Position numbers and translations under genes: made by a program. The notes below the pieces were generated by a model. That model saw only the letters and a program-made list of their open reading frames with translations, was not told where the DNA came from and did no database searches. A DNA stretch of 64,000 bases from Listeria goaensis (lineage in GTDB: Bacteria > Bacillota > Bacilli > Lactobacillales > Listeriaceae). How positions within the stretch are numbered: position 1 is the first letter of the stretch; each line of letters starts with the position of its first letter. Shown one piece after another: positions 40,581-50,216 of the stretch. The DNA lies in NCBI RefSeq assembly GCF_900186125.1, contig NZ_FYBQ01000001.1:459622-523621 (forward strand), in the 5' to 3' direction.

Positions 40581-41213
40581 TCGCTTATCGTTTTGCTTTA
40601 ACTCTTCCACTTTCATCGGTTGCCAACCTTCTCCGTCACGCCAAGCAATGTATACGCGATACGCTTTATCAGGTGTGCTTTTATCTGAAACTGTTCCGAT
40701 TGATTCTGTAGCTGGATCTGCGCCGCGCCCTACAAACCAAAGTGTCATGTTATTCGCGTCTATTCCTGTCGCTTCCGAAAAAGCTTGGATTTTTTCTTTC
40801 CAATCACGGCTAGTTGCATCGTAAGAGTTTACATGTTCACCGGATTGTTTCGTTCCGACAGGTTTCCAGTCTTTTGTAATGACTTGATTTACATTTGGAT
40901 CATCGCTTTTTTCGGTCGTAGTCGTGTCTTTAGACGCAGACTCGTCCTGTTTTTCTGCTTTTTTAGCCTTCTCACTTTTTGCGGCATCTTCTTTTTTCGT
41001 TGTAGAAGATGCCGTTTTAGTTTCTGTTGGTGTATCAGAATTATCGGTTGCCAAAATAACAAAATAAAGCGAAGCAACGATTAAAAGCGATACAATGATG
41101 ATCAAAATATTTAAAATCAAGTTTGTTTTTTTGCGTTTCGTGTTCGACTCGAGCCTGGATCCTTCCACGCTATTTTGCTTCACACGGCGATTTTTATTTT
41201 GCTTTGTCACCAT
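40578..41213 (-). CDS. Membrane-anchored DUF1510 (YrrS-like) protein
   Basis: A 211-residue bitopic protein: basic cytosolic N-terminus, one TM (about 32-54), a Lys/Glu/Ser/Thr-rich low-complexity extracellular stretch (about 60-110), and a C-terminal DUF1510 domain with NVNQVITKDWKPVGT and WFVGRGADPAT. In Bacillus the YrrS relative is linked to a penicillin-binding protein; no PBP gene lies beside it here. It follows greA by 33 nt. Confidence 0.82.
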   Translation of the reverse strand: MVTKQNKNRRVKQNSVEGSRLESNTKRKKTNLILNILIIIVSLLIVASLYFVILATDNSDTPTETKTASSTTKKEDAAKSEKAKKAEKQDESASKDTTTTEKSDDPNVNQVITKDWKPVGTKQSGEHVNSYDATSRDWKEKIQAFSEATGIDANNMTLWFVGRGADPATESIGTVSDKSTPDKAYRVYIAWRDGEGWQPMKVEELKQNDKR

Positions 41214-41246
41214 ATTTGAGTCTCACCACCTTGTTCAAAAGCAGGA

Positions 41247-41726
41247 TTATGCTTCAATTTTAATAATTTTAACGGTCATATCGCCGCCTGGCGTTTGAAT
41301 GTTTACTTCTTCACCAATTGCATGGCCGATTAAACCTTTAGCGATTGGAGAATCGTTAGAAATACGACCTTCAAATGGATCAGCTTCCGCACTACCGACA
41401 ATCGTGTACGTTTCTTCATCGCCGCCTGGAACTTCCGCAAAAGTTACCTTTTTGCCGAGTGAAACCGTATCATTATCGACTTCTGAGCCATCAATGATGT
41501 GCGCGTTACGAAGCATGTTTTCAATTGTCGTAATCCGTCCTTCAACGAATGCTTGCTCATCTTTTGCGGAATCATATTCCGAGTTCTCGGATAAGTCACC
41601 GAAACCACGCGCAATTTTAATGCGCTCAACAACTTCTTTACGTTTTACAGTTTTTAATTCATGTAATTCATTTTCTAATTTTGCTTTCCCTTCAAGGGTC
41701 ATTGGAAATACTTTTTCAGTTGCCAA
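41247..41726 (-). CDS. greA: Transcription elongation factor GreA
   Basis: Rescues backtracked RNA polymerase by stimulating transcript cleavage. N-terminal coiled coil carrying the acidic tip residues ([16 protein letters not shown]) and C-terminal FKBP-like domain. 159 aa, normal. It has its own promoter and a 140-nt leader with terminator-like hairpins. Confidence 0.97.
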   Translation of the reverse strand: MATEKVFPMTLEGKAKLENELHELKTVKRKEVVERIKIARGFGDLSENSEYDSAKDEQAFVEGRITTIENMLRNAHIIDGSEVDNDTVSLGKKVTFAEVPGGDEETYTIVGSAEADPFEGRISNDSPIAKGLIGHAIGEEVNIQTPGGDMTVKIIKIEA

Positions 41727-41767
41727 AATAGTTTCTCTCCTTTTTGAACATTTCTTTGTATAGAAAA

Positions 41768-41840
41768 GTACGGAGACTATCCCCGCACCATGATCGAATA
41801 TTTACTTTACGCAAGAAAGATAACCGTTCTTTCTTTCAAG
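41768..41840 (-). other. Structured greA leader
   Basis: Two hairpins in the minus-strand leader: AAGAAAG-loop-complement near 41811-41840, and an 8-bp G-rich stem near 41768-41792 followed by CTTTTC. The second resembles a weak attenuator. Confidence 0.35.
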
Positions 41841-41873
41841 TAGTAAGCAAATCTCTTTCATTTCATAACGCAA

Positions 41874-41902
41874 ATTTTACAGTAATTTGGATACTTTGAC
41901 AA
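41874..41902 (-). promoter_or_regulatory. Promoter of greA
   Basis: TTGTCA (41897-41902), 17 nt, TAAAAT (41874-41879), minus strand. Confidence 0.7.
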
Positions 41903-41917
41903 GCCCAACGAATCTTA

Positions 41918-42547
41918 TTACATATTTTCCTGAAGCACGCTTGCTATTTTTGTTGTCATTAAATCAATCGCCACATGATTTTGCCCGCCTTCTGGAATAA
42001 TAATATCGGCATATTTTTTTGTAGGCTCGATAAACTCGTTATGCATCGGTTTGACAACCGTTAAATATTGCTCAATAACGGAATCAAGCGAGCGTTCTCG
42101 TTCTTTAATATCACGCAACAGACGACGAATAATGCGAATGTCATCATCTGTATCGACATAGACTTTAATATCCATTAAATCGCGCAGCCGAGGATCTTCT
42201 AAAATTAAAATACCTTCTAAAATGATAACGTCGCGTGGCTCTTGATGAATAAGCATATCTGAACGCGTATGTTTCGTATAATCATATACGGGCTTATCAA
42301 TCGCTTCAAAACGGAGCAGCTGCTTAACATGTTCAATTAATAAGTCGGTATCAAACGCGAGTGGATGATCGTAATTAGTTTTAAGTCTTTCTTCAAAAGA
42401 AAGTTCCGTTTGATCTTTGTAATAAAAATCTTGTTCAATCATTAAAATAGAATGTTCATCAAAATGATCGAATATTTTTTTGCATACGCTCGTCTTTCCT
42501 GAGCCTGATCCACCTGTAACTCCCACAACAACTGGCTTTTTCTTCAT
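41918..42547 (-). CDS. udk: Uridine kinase
   Basis: Phosphorylates uridine and cytidine in pyrimidine salvage. Walker [10 protein letters not shown] (12-20), the EQDFYYKD substrate loop and [18 protein letters not shown] lid are present. 209 aa. Its start overlaps the trmR stop by 4 nt (ATGA). Confidence 0.95.
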   Translation of the reverse strand: MKKKPVVVGVTGGSGSGKTSVCKKIFDHFDEHSILMIEQDFYYKDQTELSFEERLKTNYDHPLAFDTDLLIEHVKQLLRFEAIDKPVYDYTKHTRSDMLIHQEPRDVIILEGILILEDPRLRDLMDIKVYVDTDDDIRIIRRLLRDIKERERSLDSVIEQYLTVVKPMHNEFIEPTKKYADIIIPEGGQNHVAIDLMTTKIASVLQENM

Positions 42548-43185
42548 GATATTTCGCTCCTTCTAGTAATCGCAAGTCCATCTCCCAGCGGAATTGTTGT
42601 CGTCACAAAATTTTCTTGTTCCACTAAAAATTGGTTGAAATCTCGCATTTTACGAGCAACACGTGCCTTTTTCTTAACCTCATCGGATTCATCAAGCGCG
42701 AGTCCTTTAAATAAAACATTATCGCTGTATAAAACGCCCTTTTGATTTAAACTTGGCGTATAAAGCGCGAAAAATTTTTCATATTGCGCTTTCGCTGCAT
42801 CAATAAAAATGGCATCATACGGTCCCTTTTCAAGCAGCTTATCCGCGTCAATTAGCGCATCTCCGAGCACACAATCAATATTGTTCGCCCCGTAGCGTTC
42901 AATGTTTTCCAAGGCCGTCTGATGACGTTCCTCATCGCGTTCAATCGTTACAATTTCAGCGTTTGGGAGTATGTCTTGCATGCGTAGTGCTGAATAACCA
43001 ATTGCCGTTCCAAGCTCTAAAATGCGCTTTGGCTGTTGAATTGCCATAATTTGTAGCATCGCGTGCAAGGAATCTGCTTCCATAATAGGCACATGATTTT
43101 CTTTCGCAAACTCTTCCATTTTTGTAAAGAAAACAGATCGTTTTGGAATTTGCGCAACTAGGTAATCTTGAATAGTTTGATTCAT
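42544..43185 (-). CDS. trmR: tRNA 5-hydroxyuridine methyltransferase TrmR (YrrM family)
   Basis: Class I O-methyltransferase; the Bacillus YrrM relative converts ho5U34 to mo5U34. Motifs include [15 protein letters not shown] and [13 protein letters not shown]; length 213 aa. In Bacillus the U32-peptidase-like genes yrrN/yrrO (TrhP) lie between it and udk; here it overlaps udk directly, so the hydroxylation enzyme must be elsewhere or different. Confidence 0.85.
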   Translation of the reverse strand: MNQTIQDYLVAQIPKRSVFFTKMEEFAKENHVPIMEADSLHAMLQIMAIQQPKRILELGTAIGYSALRMQDILPNAEIVTIERDEERHQTALENIERYGANNIDCVLGDALIDADKLLEKGPYDAIFIDAAKAQYEKFFALYTPSLNQKGVLYSDNVLFKGLALDESDEVKKKARVARKMRDFNQFLVEQENFVTTTIPLGDGLAITRRSEIS

Positions 43186-43197
43186 AAACTTCCCCTC

Positions 43198-44271
43198 TTA
43201 CTCTTGATTGCTTGTAATATGCTCTTCTTTCAAGCGATTATGTTCGTCTAATGTTTTTGAAAAATAAACTTTCCCTGTTTTTGTATTCGCTAAAAAGTAT
43301 AGATAGTCGGTTTTTTCTGGATAGAGCGCTGCTTCCATCGAATTTTGACCGCTATTTGCAATCGGGCCCGGCGGTAAGCCGTTCACACGATAAGTATTGT
43401 AAGGTGAATCTACTTTTAAATCCGAATAAAGGGTTCTGTCCTTATGTTCTCCGAGTGCGTAAAGTACTGTTGGATCGGTTTGGAGGCGCATATTTTCGTC
43501 CAAGCGGTTGTAAAAAACGCTTGCGATTTTTTTGCGGTCTACATTTTCTGTCGCTTCTTTTTCAATTAAGGAAGACATCGTTAAAAATTCGTGAACCGAC
43601 TTCTGTTGCTTCGCTAATTCCGCACGGTACGGCGCTAAGTTCGTGTCCGTTGCTTTAATCATTTCTTCGATAATCGTCTCCGCACTAGCATTTGCATCTT
43701 TAAACGTATACGTCGCTGGATATAAGTAGCCTTCTAGCGGATGTTTAATGTCTTTATTCAGCACAGCATCTGTCACCGTGTCAGGATATTTTTTAATCAT
43801 TTCTTTCACAAAACTTGGGTCATCCATCGTTTTTAAAACGTCATTTTTCTTCAAGTTAGGTTGGTAATTCACGATTCTTTCCGCAATTTGATCCAGTGCA
43901 TACCCTTCTGGAATGACGAGTTTTTCAGGAGCAACTGTATCGCCTTCTTTTAAGACTTTCACAATTTCATCCGTATCCATTGATGGGCTGAGTTGATATT
44001 TACCTGCTTTTAAATTATTTTCATTCGTATATTTAACATAGTATGAAAAAACTCTCGCATCATTAATCACGTTTTTCTCTTCTAATAGATTGCCAATATC
44101 TTTCACATTTGACCCTGATGGAATCTCAACAATAACTTCCGCTTTACTATCCGCATCTTTCGCACCTAGTTGACTTTGGATATAAAAATATCCTGAAAAA
44201 GTGGCAATTATAAGAACTAGAACGATGGCAGAAATAATAATGGTCATTTTTTTACCTTTAGACTTACTCAA
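43198..44271 (-). CDS. mltG: Endolytic transglycosylase MltG, TTG start
   Basis: Membrane lytic transglycosylase that cuts nascent glycan strands and sets chain length. One TM (about 9-30), a LysM-like subdomain (IPSGSNVKDI) and the YceG domain with the catalytic SSLIEKEA glutamate and LPPGPIANSG motif. TTG at 44271 is chosen because GAGGGG lies about 6 nt upstream; the codons before it have no ribosome site. Length 357 aa. Confidence 0.93.
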   Translation of the reverse strand: MSKSKGKKMTIIISAIVLVLIIATFSGYFYIQSQLGAKDADSKAEVIVEIPSGSNVKDIGNLLEEKNVINDARVFSYYVKYTNENNLKAGKYQLSPSMDTDEIVKVLKEGDTVAPEKLVIPEGYALDQIAERIVNYQPNLKKNDVLKTMDDPSFVKEMIKKYPDTVTDAVLNKDIKHPLEGYLYPATYTFKDANASAETIIEEMIKATDTNLAPYRAELAKQQKSVHEFLTMSSLIEKEATENVDRKKIASVFYNRLDENMRLQTDPTVLYALGEHKDRTLYSDLKVDSPYNTYRVNGLPPGPIANSGQNSMEAALYPEKTDYLYFLANTKTGKVYFSKTLDEHNRLKEEHITSNQE

Positions 44272-44371
44272 GTAGACCCCTCGTTTCTTTACATTATCCA
44301 GTCCATTATACCGATTTTTTCCGCACATTACTATGCGTATTTATTTTTTTTAACAAATTTTAATATTTCAT

Positions 44372-44414
44372 AAAAAAAATCCTGAAAGCGAAGTCACTTT
44401 CAGAATTTTCAGCA
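44372..44414 (-). terminator. Terminator after the 66-residue gene
   Basis: CTGAAAG/CTTTCAG stem extended by A-T pairs, then eight T on the minus strand; isolates the small gene from mltG. Confidence 0.85.
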
Positions 44415-44417
44415 CCT

Positions 44418-44618
44418 TTAAGCTTCAATCGATTCCACTGATTCAATATTGCGTTTATATAGTCTAACCGAACGACCTTCATTATCATCCAGTAAAAATG
44501 TTCCCTCTCCTGTTGGCACTAACGCCTCCGAAATCGCTTTTTTCTGCGAATCGCTCTCTACTGTTTTGCTGTATGTACGCCCGCTCACCATATGAACCGT
44601 CACAACAAATTTTTCCAT
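44418..44618 (-). CDS. Small conserved protein of unknown function (66 aa)
   Basis: I do not recognise a named family. The protein is soluble, with two short beta-rich segments (KFVVTVHMVSGRTYSKT and a final SVRLYKRNIESVE strand) around a helix (DSQKKAISEAL). The pattern resembles small DUF-type beta folds. An AAGAAAGGGT site precedes the ATG, and it has its own terminator. Position between mltG and the divergent dedA gives no clear role. Confidence 0.65.
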   Translation of the reverse strand: MEKFVVTVHMVSGRTYSKTVESDSQKKAISEALVPTGEGTFLLDDNEGRSVRLYKRNIESVESIEA

Positions 44619-44726
44619 GGTAACCCTTCTTTCATTTTTGGAATAAAACTATCATAACAAAGATTACGCGAAAAAACATACAAAAACCTTTTCTTTTATA
44701 AAAAATAACGCGTTATGATTTCCTTA

Positions 44727-44735
44727 TGCTATAAT
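44727..44735 (+). promoter_or_regulatory. Extended -10 promoter of dedA
   Basis: TGCTATAAT, about 35 nt before the dedA start. Confidence 0.6.
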
Positions 44736-44771
44736 AACAAAGTCACTATTGTATTTAGAAGGAGTCTTTTT

Positions 44772-45398
44772 ATGTTACATACAATTATTCAAAGCCTTCA
44801 AGATTTTGTCATGTATTTAATTGATACCTTTGGACATTTCGGGATTTTCCTTGCGATGCTAATCGAGAGCGTCTGTATCCCCCTGCCTAGCGAAGTTGTC
44901 ATGCTATTTGGTGGTTTTATGGCTGAAGCTGGAAAACTCAATTTTTGGCTTGTCGTATTTGCGGGTATCGCCGGAAACTTAGTCGGCTCACTCATTGCCT
45001 ACTACATCGGAAAAGCTGGCGGACGAACACTCGTCTTAAAATACGGCAAATATATTTTCTTAAACGTCAAACATCTTGATAAAGCCGAAATTTGGTTTAA
45101 TCGCTACGGAGCAAGTGCTGTCTTTTTCGGCCGCATCCTCCCGGTTATCCGCACATTTATCTCACTTCCCGCTGGAATTGCCAAAATGAACGTTTCAAAA
45201 TTTATTCTCTACACAATTCTTGGCTGTATTCCTTGGAATTTATTTTTAACATGGCTCGGCTACACACTTGGCGCTAATTGGTCAATCGTTGAAAAATACA
45301 CGCGCCCCATTACATATGGAATTTTAGCCCTCTGCATCATTTTTGTCATTTGGCTTGCATACAAGATTTGGAATAAAAAAGCGCGGGCAAGAAATTAA
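44772..45398 (+). CDS. DedA-family membrane protein
   Basis: SNARE-associated/VTT family; members flip or transport lipid carriers such as undecaprenyl phosphate or phosphatidylethanolamine. The ATG at 44772 follows AAGGAG and gives 208 aa. Features: E-x-x-x-P-x-P motif (ESVCIPLPSE), a membrane re-entrant GGFMAE region, the FFGRILPVIRTFISLPAG signature and a final TM with a basic tail. Monocistronic. Which lipid it handles cannot be told. Confidence 0.92.
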   Translation: MLHTIIQSLQDFVMYLIDTFGHFGIFLAMLIESVCIPLPSEVVMLFGGFMAEAGKLNFWLVVFAGIAGNLVGSLIAYYIGKAGGRTLVLKYGKYIFLNVKHLDKAEIWFNRYGASAVFFGRILPVIRTFISLPAGIAKMNVSKFILYTILGCIPWNLFLTWLGYTLGANWSIVEKYTRPITYGILALCIIFVIWLAYKIWNKKARARN

Positions 45399-45430
45399 AA
45401 AAAGGTATCCCAAATTGGGATACCTTTTTT
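45397..45430. terminator. Bidirectional terminator between dedA and the DUF1292 gene
   Basis: Perfect stem AAAAAGGTATCCC with its complement, short loop, T-runs on both strands. Confidence 0.92.
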
Positions 45431-45433
45431 CGA

Positions 45434-45733
45434 TTATTCTTCGTCTTCGTCCGCTAAAAAAGTAGCTAAGATTTCTTCAATCATATCCCACTCTTCATCA
45501 GTTTCAACTGGCATCAGTTGTCCTTGATTGCCTTCTTCATCTTGAATGTAAGAAGAAGCTAAAATTTCGATTTCCTCGTCTTCACTTGCCCCTGCTGGGA
45601 AGTAAAGCACGTAAGATTTATCAAATTCCTCTGAATCAAAATTAAATAAAATTTCAAACTGCTCTTCTTGTCCTTCTTCGTTTACAATCGTAATAAAATT
45701 TTGTTCTTCCTCGTGATTATGGTTTTCTGACAT
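45434..45733 (-). CDS. DUF1292 acidic protein (YrzB family)
   Basis: Very acidic 99-residue protein with the DUF1292 pattern: [26 protein letters not shown] and a final acidic helix ([18 protein letters not shown]). Function unknown. The ATG at 45733 has GAGGTGA 8 nt upstream. It is third in the reoM-ruvX-yrzB set conserved in Firmicutes. Confidence 0.88.
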   Translation of the reverse strand: MSENHNHEEEQNFITIVNEEGQEEQFEILFNFDSEEFDKSYVLYFPAGASEDEEIEILASSYIQDEEGNQGQLMPVETDEEWDMIEEILATFLADEDEE

Positions 45734-45747
45734 ATACGTCACCTCAT

Positions 45748-46164
45748 TTAATTATTTGCATCTAGGTAGGACTGCAAAATCATCACAGCTGCCAATTTAT
45801 CAATGACTTGCTTTCTTTTTTTTCGACTTACATCTGCTTCTAAAAGCGTGCGTTCAGCCGCTTGCGTCGTTAAACGCTCGTCCCAAAGCTCGACTTTTAT
45901 CCCCGTCCGATTTTCAAGAACTTCTGCGTACTTCTCGGAGCTTTCAGCACGTGGACCAAGCGTGTTGTTCATATTTTTAGGCAAACCCACGATAATCTTT
46001 TCTACCTCATATTCTGTCGCAAGTTCCTGTACACGATTATAGCCAAATTGCTTTGCTTCCTCGTTAATCGCAATGGTTTCAATCCCTTGCGCCGTCCAGC
46101 CCAGTGCATCACTTATCGCAACGCCGACCGTTTTAGAGCCGACGTCTAAACCCATTATTCTCAT
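45748..46164 (-). CDS. ruvX: Holliday junction resolvase-like/pre-16S rRNA nuclease YqgF (RuvX, YrrK)
   Basis: RNase H-like nuclease implicated in 16S 5'-end processing. The [10 protein letters not shown] first acidic strand, the GLPKNM loop and [13 protein letters not shown] motif are intact; 138 aa. Overlaps reoM by 4 nt. Confidence 0.94.
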   Translation of the reverse strand: MRIMGLDVGSKTVGVAISDALGWTAQGIETIAINEEAKQFGYNRVQELATEYEVEKIIVGLPKNMNNTLGPRAESSEKYAEVLENRTGIKVELWDERLTTQAAERTLLEADVSRKKRKQVIDKLAAVMILQSYLDANN

Positions 46165-46433
46165 TTTCCACCAATTTCGTTGTTTTTTAAATATGCGCGA
46201 ACTAATTCTTCGATGATTTCATCACGTTCCAGTTTACGAATTAAGTTTCGGGCATCCATGTGGCGCGGGATATAGGCAGGGTCTCCAGAAAGTAAATAGC
46301 CAACAATTTGATTGACAGGATTGTACCCTTTCTCTTCAAGCGCTGAATAGACTTGGCTCATAATCTTTTTGACATCTTCTTCAATGGAACCGTCACCGAA
46401 ATTATAATGCATTGTTTGATCTTTAGTACCCAT
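46161..46433 (-). CDS. reoM: ReoM/IreB family phosphoprotein (DUF965)
   Basis: Small regulatory protein phosphorylated by the PASTA kinase; in Listeria ReoM controls ClpCP-dependent MurA degradation and so peptidoglycan synthesis. With the ATG at 46433 the protein has 90 residues and places Thr7 in KDQTMHYNF, the known phosphosite position, which supports this start. The core [18 protein letters not shown] is strongly conserved. An in-frame GTG upstream overlaps the ribosome site. Confidence 0.94.
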   Translation of the reverse strand: MGTKDQTMHYNFGDGSIEEDVKKIMSQVYSALEEKGYNPVNQIVGYLLSGDPAYIPRHMDARNLIRKLERDEIIEELVRAYLKNNEIGGK

Positions 46434-46469
46434 AATTCTAAACACCTCAATTCCTTCGCTCTTCCACCT

Positions 46470-46498
46470 ATTTTACACTAACCGTTCAGAATTGACAA
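46470..46498 (-). promoter_or_regulatory. Promoter of reoM-ruvX-yrzB
   Basis: TTGTCA (46493-46498), 17 nt, TAAAAT (46470-46475), minus strand; the same two boxes as the greA promoter. Confidence 0.7.
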
Positions 46499-46570
46499 AG
46501 AAATTATATACTTTAACACAATTTTAATATTGTTTAAAGCGAGTTCGCGAAAGCATTTAAGAGGAGCAAC

Positions 46571-46600
46571 ACGTCAAACAAGCAAACTGCCAATTGCTTG
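46571..46600 (-). terminator. Weak terminator-like hairpin after alaS
   Basis: CAAGCAA/TTGCTTG stem with an 8-nt loop on the minus strand, followed only by TTTG; a modest candidate. Confidence 0.4.
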
Positions 46601-46603
46601 CAC

Positions 46604-49237
46604 TTATTTAAGCTTACGAATGATGTCCGGCACCGCGCCAAGCGCTTTTTCAAGTAGTGCTGGGTCTTTTCCGCCCGCTTGCGCTAAATCAGGCTTGCCG
46701 CCGCCGTTACCACCGCAAATTGTCGCCACTTCCTTAATAATCTTACCAGCATGTAAGCCCGCTTCAATCGCCTCTTTCGAAACAGCCGCAATGAGGTTGA
46801 CTTTTTCACCAGAAACCGCGCCTAAAACGAGGACGCCATCCATTTTTTTGTCTTTCCAATTGTCGGCAAATTGGCGTAAGCTCGCCATGTCTTTCGCATT
46901 CACTTGCTTATGAATCACCTTAACGCCGTCAATTTCTTCAGCGCCAGCAAAAATGTCAGCACTCGCGGCACTTGCCAGTTTCGCTTGTAACGAATCGTTT
47001 TCACGGCGTACTTCGCGAAGTTCATTTTGCAGCTGTTCCATTTTTTGTGGCGCGTCAGAAGCTTTCGCTTTCAAGATTTTCGCTACTTCTTTTAGCGTGT
47101 TTTCCTGTTCCGTCACAAAATGATAAGCCGCTTCACCAGTGAGCGCTTCAATTCGGCGTGTGCCTGCACCAATACCTGTTTCACTTTGAATTTTAAACAA
47201 ACCAATTTCCGCAGTGTTTTTCACGTGGACGCCGCCGCAAAGCTCGATGCTGTAGTCACCAATTTTAACAACACGGACAACATCACCGTACTTTTCCCCA
47301 AATAGAGCCATTGCCCCTAGCGCTTTCGCTTCATCAATCGGCATTTCGCGAATATCGACCGCAAGCTGCGCCCAGATTTTTTCATTCACAATTGTTTCCA
47401 TTTTGGACAGTTCTTCCTCTGTGATTTGCCCAAAGTGCGAGAAGTCAAAGCGCAGACGATCAGGCGCGACAAGTGAGCCCGCTTGGTTGACATGTTCACC
47501 TAATACATCTTTAAGCGCGCGATGCAGTAAATGAGTCGCTGTATGGTTTTTCACCGTCTTTTTGCGGTCATACTCGTCCACCGTAAGCTGAACCTTATCG
47601 CCAACTTTGAGCACGCCTTCTTTCACCAAAATTTGGTGCAGATTTTGCTTGTTCGGCGCTTTTTGGACATCTTTCACAAACGCTAGCCCCGCATCACTTT
47701 GAACCGTTCCGTGATCCGCCACTTGACCCCCACTTTCGGCATAAAACGGAGTTTCCTTAAACATAACCTGAACGTCACTCCCGGCTACCGCCTCACTCAC
47801 AAGTTGGTCCTCTTGAATGATATGCAAAATCATGGAGTCCACAACCGTTTGCCCGTATCCAACAAAGGTACTTTCATCCGTCAAATTCGCAAGTAGCTCG
47901 CCTTGAACTTGCATCGACTGAACATCAGCACGTGCTTCACGCGCACGGTCGCGCTGTAATTTCATTTCCGCTTCAAAGCCTTCATGGTCAATTTTCAGCC
48001 CGTGATCAAGACCGTATTCTTCCGTTAATTCAACCGGGAAACCATAGGTGTCATACAATTTGAAAATGTCTTTGCCGGAAATAATACCCTTGCCGCTTTT
48101 CGCTTCTTGCAAAATATCTTCTAAGATGGCTAAGCCTTCATTTAATGTTTCATGGAAGCGCTCCTCTTCACTGCGAATCACTTTTTCAATAAACGCTTGT
48201 TGTTTTTCAACTTCTGGATAAAATGCATTCATGATTTTGCCAACAGTAGGAACTAGTTTAAACATAAATGGCTCACTAATGCCAAGTTGTTTCGCATAGC
48301 GTACAGCACGACGAAGTAAACGACGAAGAACATAACCACGTCCTTCATTTGATGGCAGCGCACCGTCACCAGTAGCAAAGGCAACTGTACGAATATGATC
48401 CGCAATGACTTTAAAAGCCACATCTTTTTCGTCCGTCACACCATATTTTTCACCAGAAATAAGCTCCACTTCACGAATGATTGGCATGAATAAATCCGTT
48501 TCAAAATTTGTTTTCGCACCTTGAATAATGGAAACCACTCGTTCAAGACCCATTCCCGTATCAATGTTTTGCTTTGGAAGCGGCGTATAAGAACCATCAG
48601 GGTTATGATTAAATTGCGAGAAAACCAAATTCCAAATTTCCAAATAGCGTTCATTTTCCCCACCTGGATAAAGTTCTGGGTCATTCGCATCATTTCCAAA
48701 TGCTTCGCCGCGGTCATAAAAAATTTCGCTATCCGGACCACATGGACCGCCGCCAATATCCCAGAAGTTATCTTCAATTTCAACGATATGTTCGTCAGTC
48801 AAACCAATTTTTTCTTTCCAAATTGTTTTCGCTTCCTTATCTTCTGGATACACCGTGACATATAATTTTTCAGGGTCAAAACCAAGCCATTTGGGGCTCG
48901 TTAAAAATTCCCACGCGAATTCAATCGCACCCTCTTTGAAATAATCGCCAATTGAAAAATTGCCAAGCATCTCGAAAAACGTATGATGGCGCGCTGTTTT
49001 ACCAACGTTTTCAATGTCGTTCGTTCGAATCGATTTTTGCGCATTCACAAGGCGCGGATTATCTGGAATAACAGAGCCATCAAAATATTTTTTCATTGTC
49101 GCGACACCGCTGTTAATCCAAAGAAGTGTCGGATCATTTACAGGAACAAGTGGCGCACTAGGCTCGACAGTATGGCCTTTCTCCTTAAAAAAATCAAGAA
49201 ACATTTGTCTTACTTCACTGCTCGTTAGTTGCTTCAT
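46604..49237 (-). CDS. alaS: Alanyl-tRNA synthetase
   Basis: Charges tRNA(Ala) and edits mischarged Ser/Gly. Class II catalytic core at the N-terminus (about 1-240), tRNA recognition domain, editing domain with HTATHLLH and CGGVHV zinc ligands (about 565-680), and the C-Ala domain with a glycine-rich [15 protein letters not shown] segment. 877 aa, complete. Controlled by an upstream T-box and a near-consensus promoter. Confidence 0.98.
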   Translation of the reverse strand: MKQLTSSEVRQMFLDFFKEKGHTVEPSAPLVPVNDPTLLWINSGVATMKKYFDGSVIPDNPRLVNAQKSIRTNDIENVGKTARHHTFFEMLGNFSIGDYFKEGAIEFAWEFLTSPKWLGFDPEKLYVTVYPEDKEAKTIWKEKIGLTDEHIVEIEDNFWDIGGGPCGPDSEIFYDRGEAFGNDANDPELYPGGENERYLEIWNLVFSQFNHNPDGSYTPLPKQNIDTGMGLERVVSIIQGAKTNFETDLFMPIIREVELISGEKYGVTDEKDVAFKVIADHIRTVAFATGDGALPSNEGRGYVLRRLLRRAVRYAKQLGISEPFMFKLVPTVGKIMNAFYPEVEKQQAFIEKVIRSEEERFHETLNEGLAILEDILQEAKSGKGIISGKDIFKLYDTYGFPVELTEEYGLDHGLKIDHEGFEAEMKLQRDRAREARADVQSMQVQGELLANLTDESTFVGYGQTVVDSMILHIIQEDQLVSEAVAGSDVQVMFKETPFYAESGGQVADHGTVQSDAGLAFVKDVQKAPNKQNLHQILVKEGVLKVGDKVQLTVDEYDRKKTVKNHTATHLLHRALKDVLGEHVNQAGSLVAPDRLRFDFSHFGQITEEELSKMETIVNEKIWAQLAVDIREMPIDEAKALGAMALFGEKYGDVVRVVKIGDYSIELCGGVHVKNTAEIGLFKIQSETGIGAGTRRIEALTGEAAYHFVTEQENTLKEVAKILKAKASDAPQKMEQLQNELREVRRENDSLQAKLASAASADIFAGAEEIDGVKVIHKQVNAKDMASLRQFADNWKDKKMDGVLVLGAVSGEKVNLIAAVSKEAIEAGLHAGKIIKEVATICGGNGGGKPDLAQAGGKDPALLEKALGAVPDIIRKLK

Positions 49238-49253
49238 TTTATTTTCCTCCTCG

Positions 49254-49488
49254 AAAAAAATAAGCCTTGTGAATCGTTGCTACAGGGACGAATTCTCGCG
49301 GTACCACCCTGTTTGCAACGACACAAGACTTGTATCATTACCTCTTTAGCATCTTTAACGCAGATGAACGGACTTTTTCACGTAAGAGAGCGATTTGTAG
49401 AGGCTTCTACTTTTCTTTCAGCCAAGGAAAAGTTCTCTTTTTAAGTAAGCATCTCTAAAATTAAATTCTTACAAAGTCTAGCTTATTC
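49254..49488 (-). promoter_or_regulatory. Alanyl T-box riboswitch upstream of alaS
   Basis: T-box AGGGTGGTACCGCG (49297-49310) on the minus strand, a competing terminator stem (CTTGTG...CACAAG, about 20 bp) with a seven-T run at 49254-49260, and about 150 nt of upstream leader for Stem I. Alanine is inferred from the gene served. Confidence 0.93.
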
Positions 49489-49494
49489 ATTTAA

Positions 49495-49523
49495 ATTATA
49501 GAGAAGCCGCCCTTATCTGTCAA
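49495..49523 (-). promoter_or_regulatory. Consensus sigma-A promoter of the alaS leader
   Basis: TTGACA (49518-49523), 17 nt, TATAAT (49495-49500): both boxes perfect. The -35 overlaps the stop codon of the ABC ATPase gene. Confidence 0.92.
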
Positions 49524-50206
49524 CCGTTAAATTGCATTTGTTCTTTTGATTCAAACTGTCCATTTTTAAGCGTTAGTTTCACATCGGAAACTTTGGAAAT
49601 TTCTGGGTCGTGCGTGACCATAATCACACACTTGCCTTCTTTGTGTGCTAAATCTTGGAACAAACGCACCACTTCCTTACTTGTGCGTTCATCCAGATTT
49701 CCAGTCGGCTCATCAGCCACAATCAAATCCGTTTCGCAGGAAAGTGCCCTTGCGATGGCTACACGCTGTTGCTGCCCACCACTAAGTGTTAAAACGCGCT
49801 GCTTCGCCATTTTTTCATCAATACCCACCTTTTCGAGCATTTCTAGGGCAAACTCTTTTCGATTCGAATGCTTCACTTTCGTAATTTCCATCGCTGTCGT
49901 CACATTTTGGAGCGCCGTCATATACGTTAACAGATTATAACTTTGGAAAACGATGGATACATATTTATTCCGAAATACAGGCAAACCAAGTTCTTTTAAA
50001 GAGCGCCCTTTGTAAAAAATATCGCCTGATTTTTGCGTATCTAAACCACCAGCCAAGGAAAGGAACGTTGTTTTCCCAGAGCCTGAACTCCCTACAACCG
50101 TATAAAATACACCTGCTTTAAATGTGTAATTAATATCCGTTAAAATACTTTCCTCTTTTGTTTTGTACCAATAATCGACATGTTCAAATTCTAAAATTTT
50201 CGTCAT
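49520..50206 (-). CDS. ABC transporter ATP-binding protein (MacB/LolD class)
   Basis: ATPase with Walker A GSSGSGKTT, Q-loop, signature LSGGQQQRVAIARAL and Walker B VADEPTGNLDE. 228 aa. The LDE after Walker B and the partner's FtsX-like architecture place it in the MacB/LolD group, which works as a mechanotransmitter or extruder rather than an importer. Directly follows its permease (10 nt). Confidence 0.93.
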   Translation of the reverse strand: MTKILEFEHVDYWYKTKEESILTDINYTFKAGVFYTVVGSSGSGKTTFLSLAGGLDTQKSGDIFYKGRSLKELGLPVFRNKYVSIVFQSYNLLTYMTALQNVTTAMEITKVKHSNRKEFALEMLEKVGIDEKMAKQRVLTLSGGQQQRVAIARALSCETDLIVADEPTGNLDERTSKEVVRLFQDLAHKEGKCVIMVTHDPEISKVSDVKLTLKNGQFESKEQMQFNG

Positions 50207-50216
50207 GCTTACACCT

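Noticed and set aside
41299..41763. 154-codon plus-strand frame
   Set aside because: Lies fully opposite greA, Ser-rich shadow, no initiation signal.
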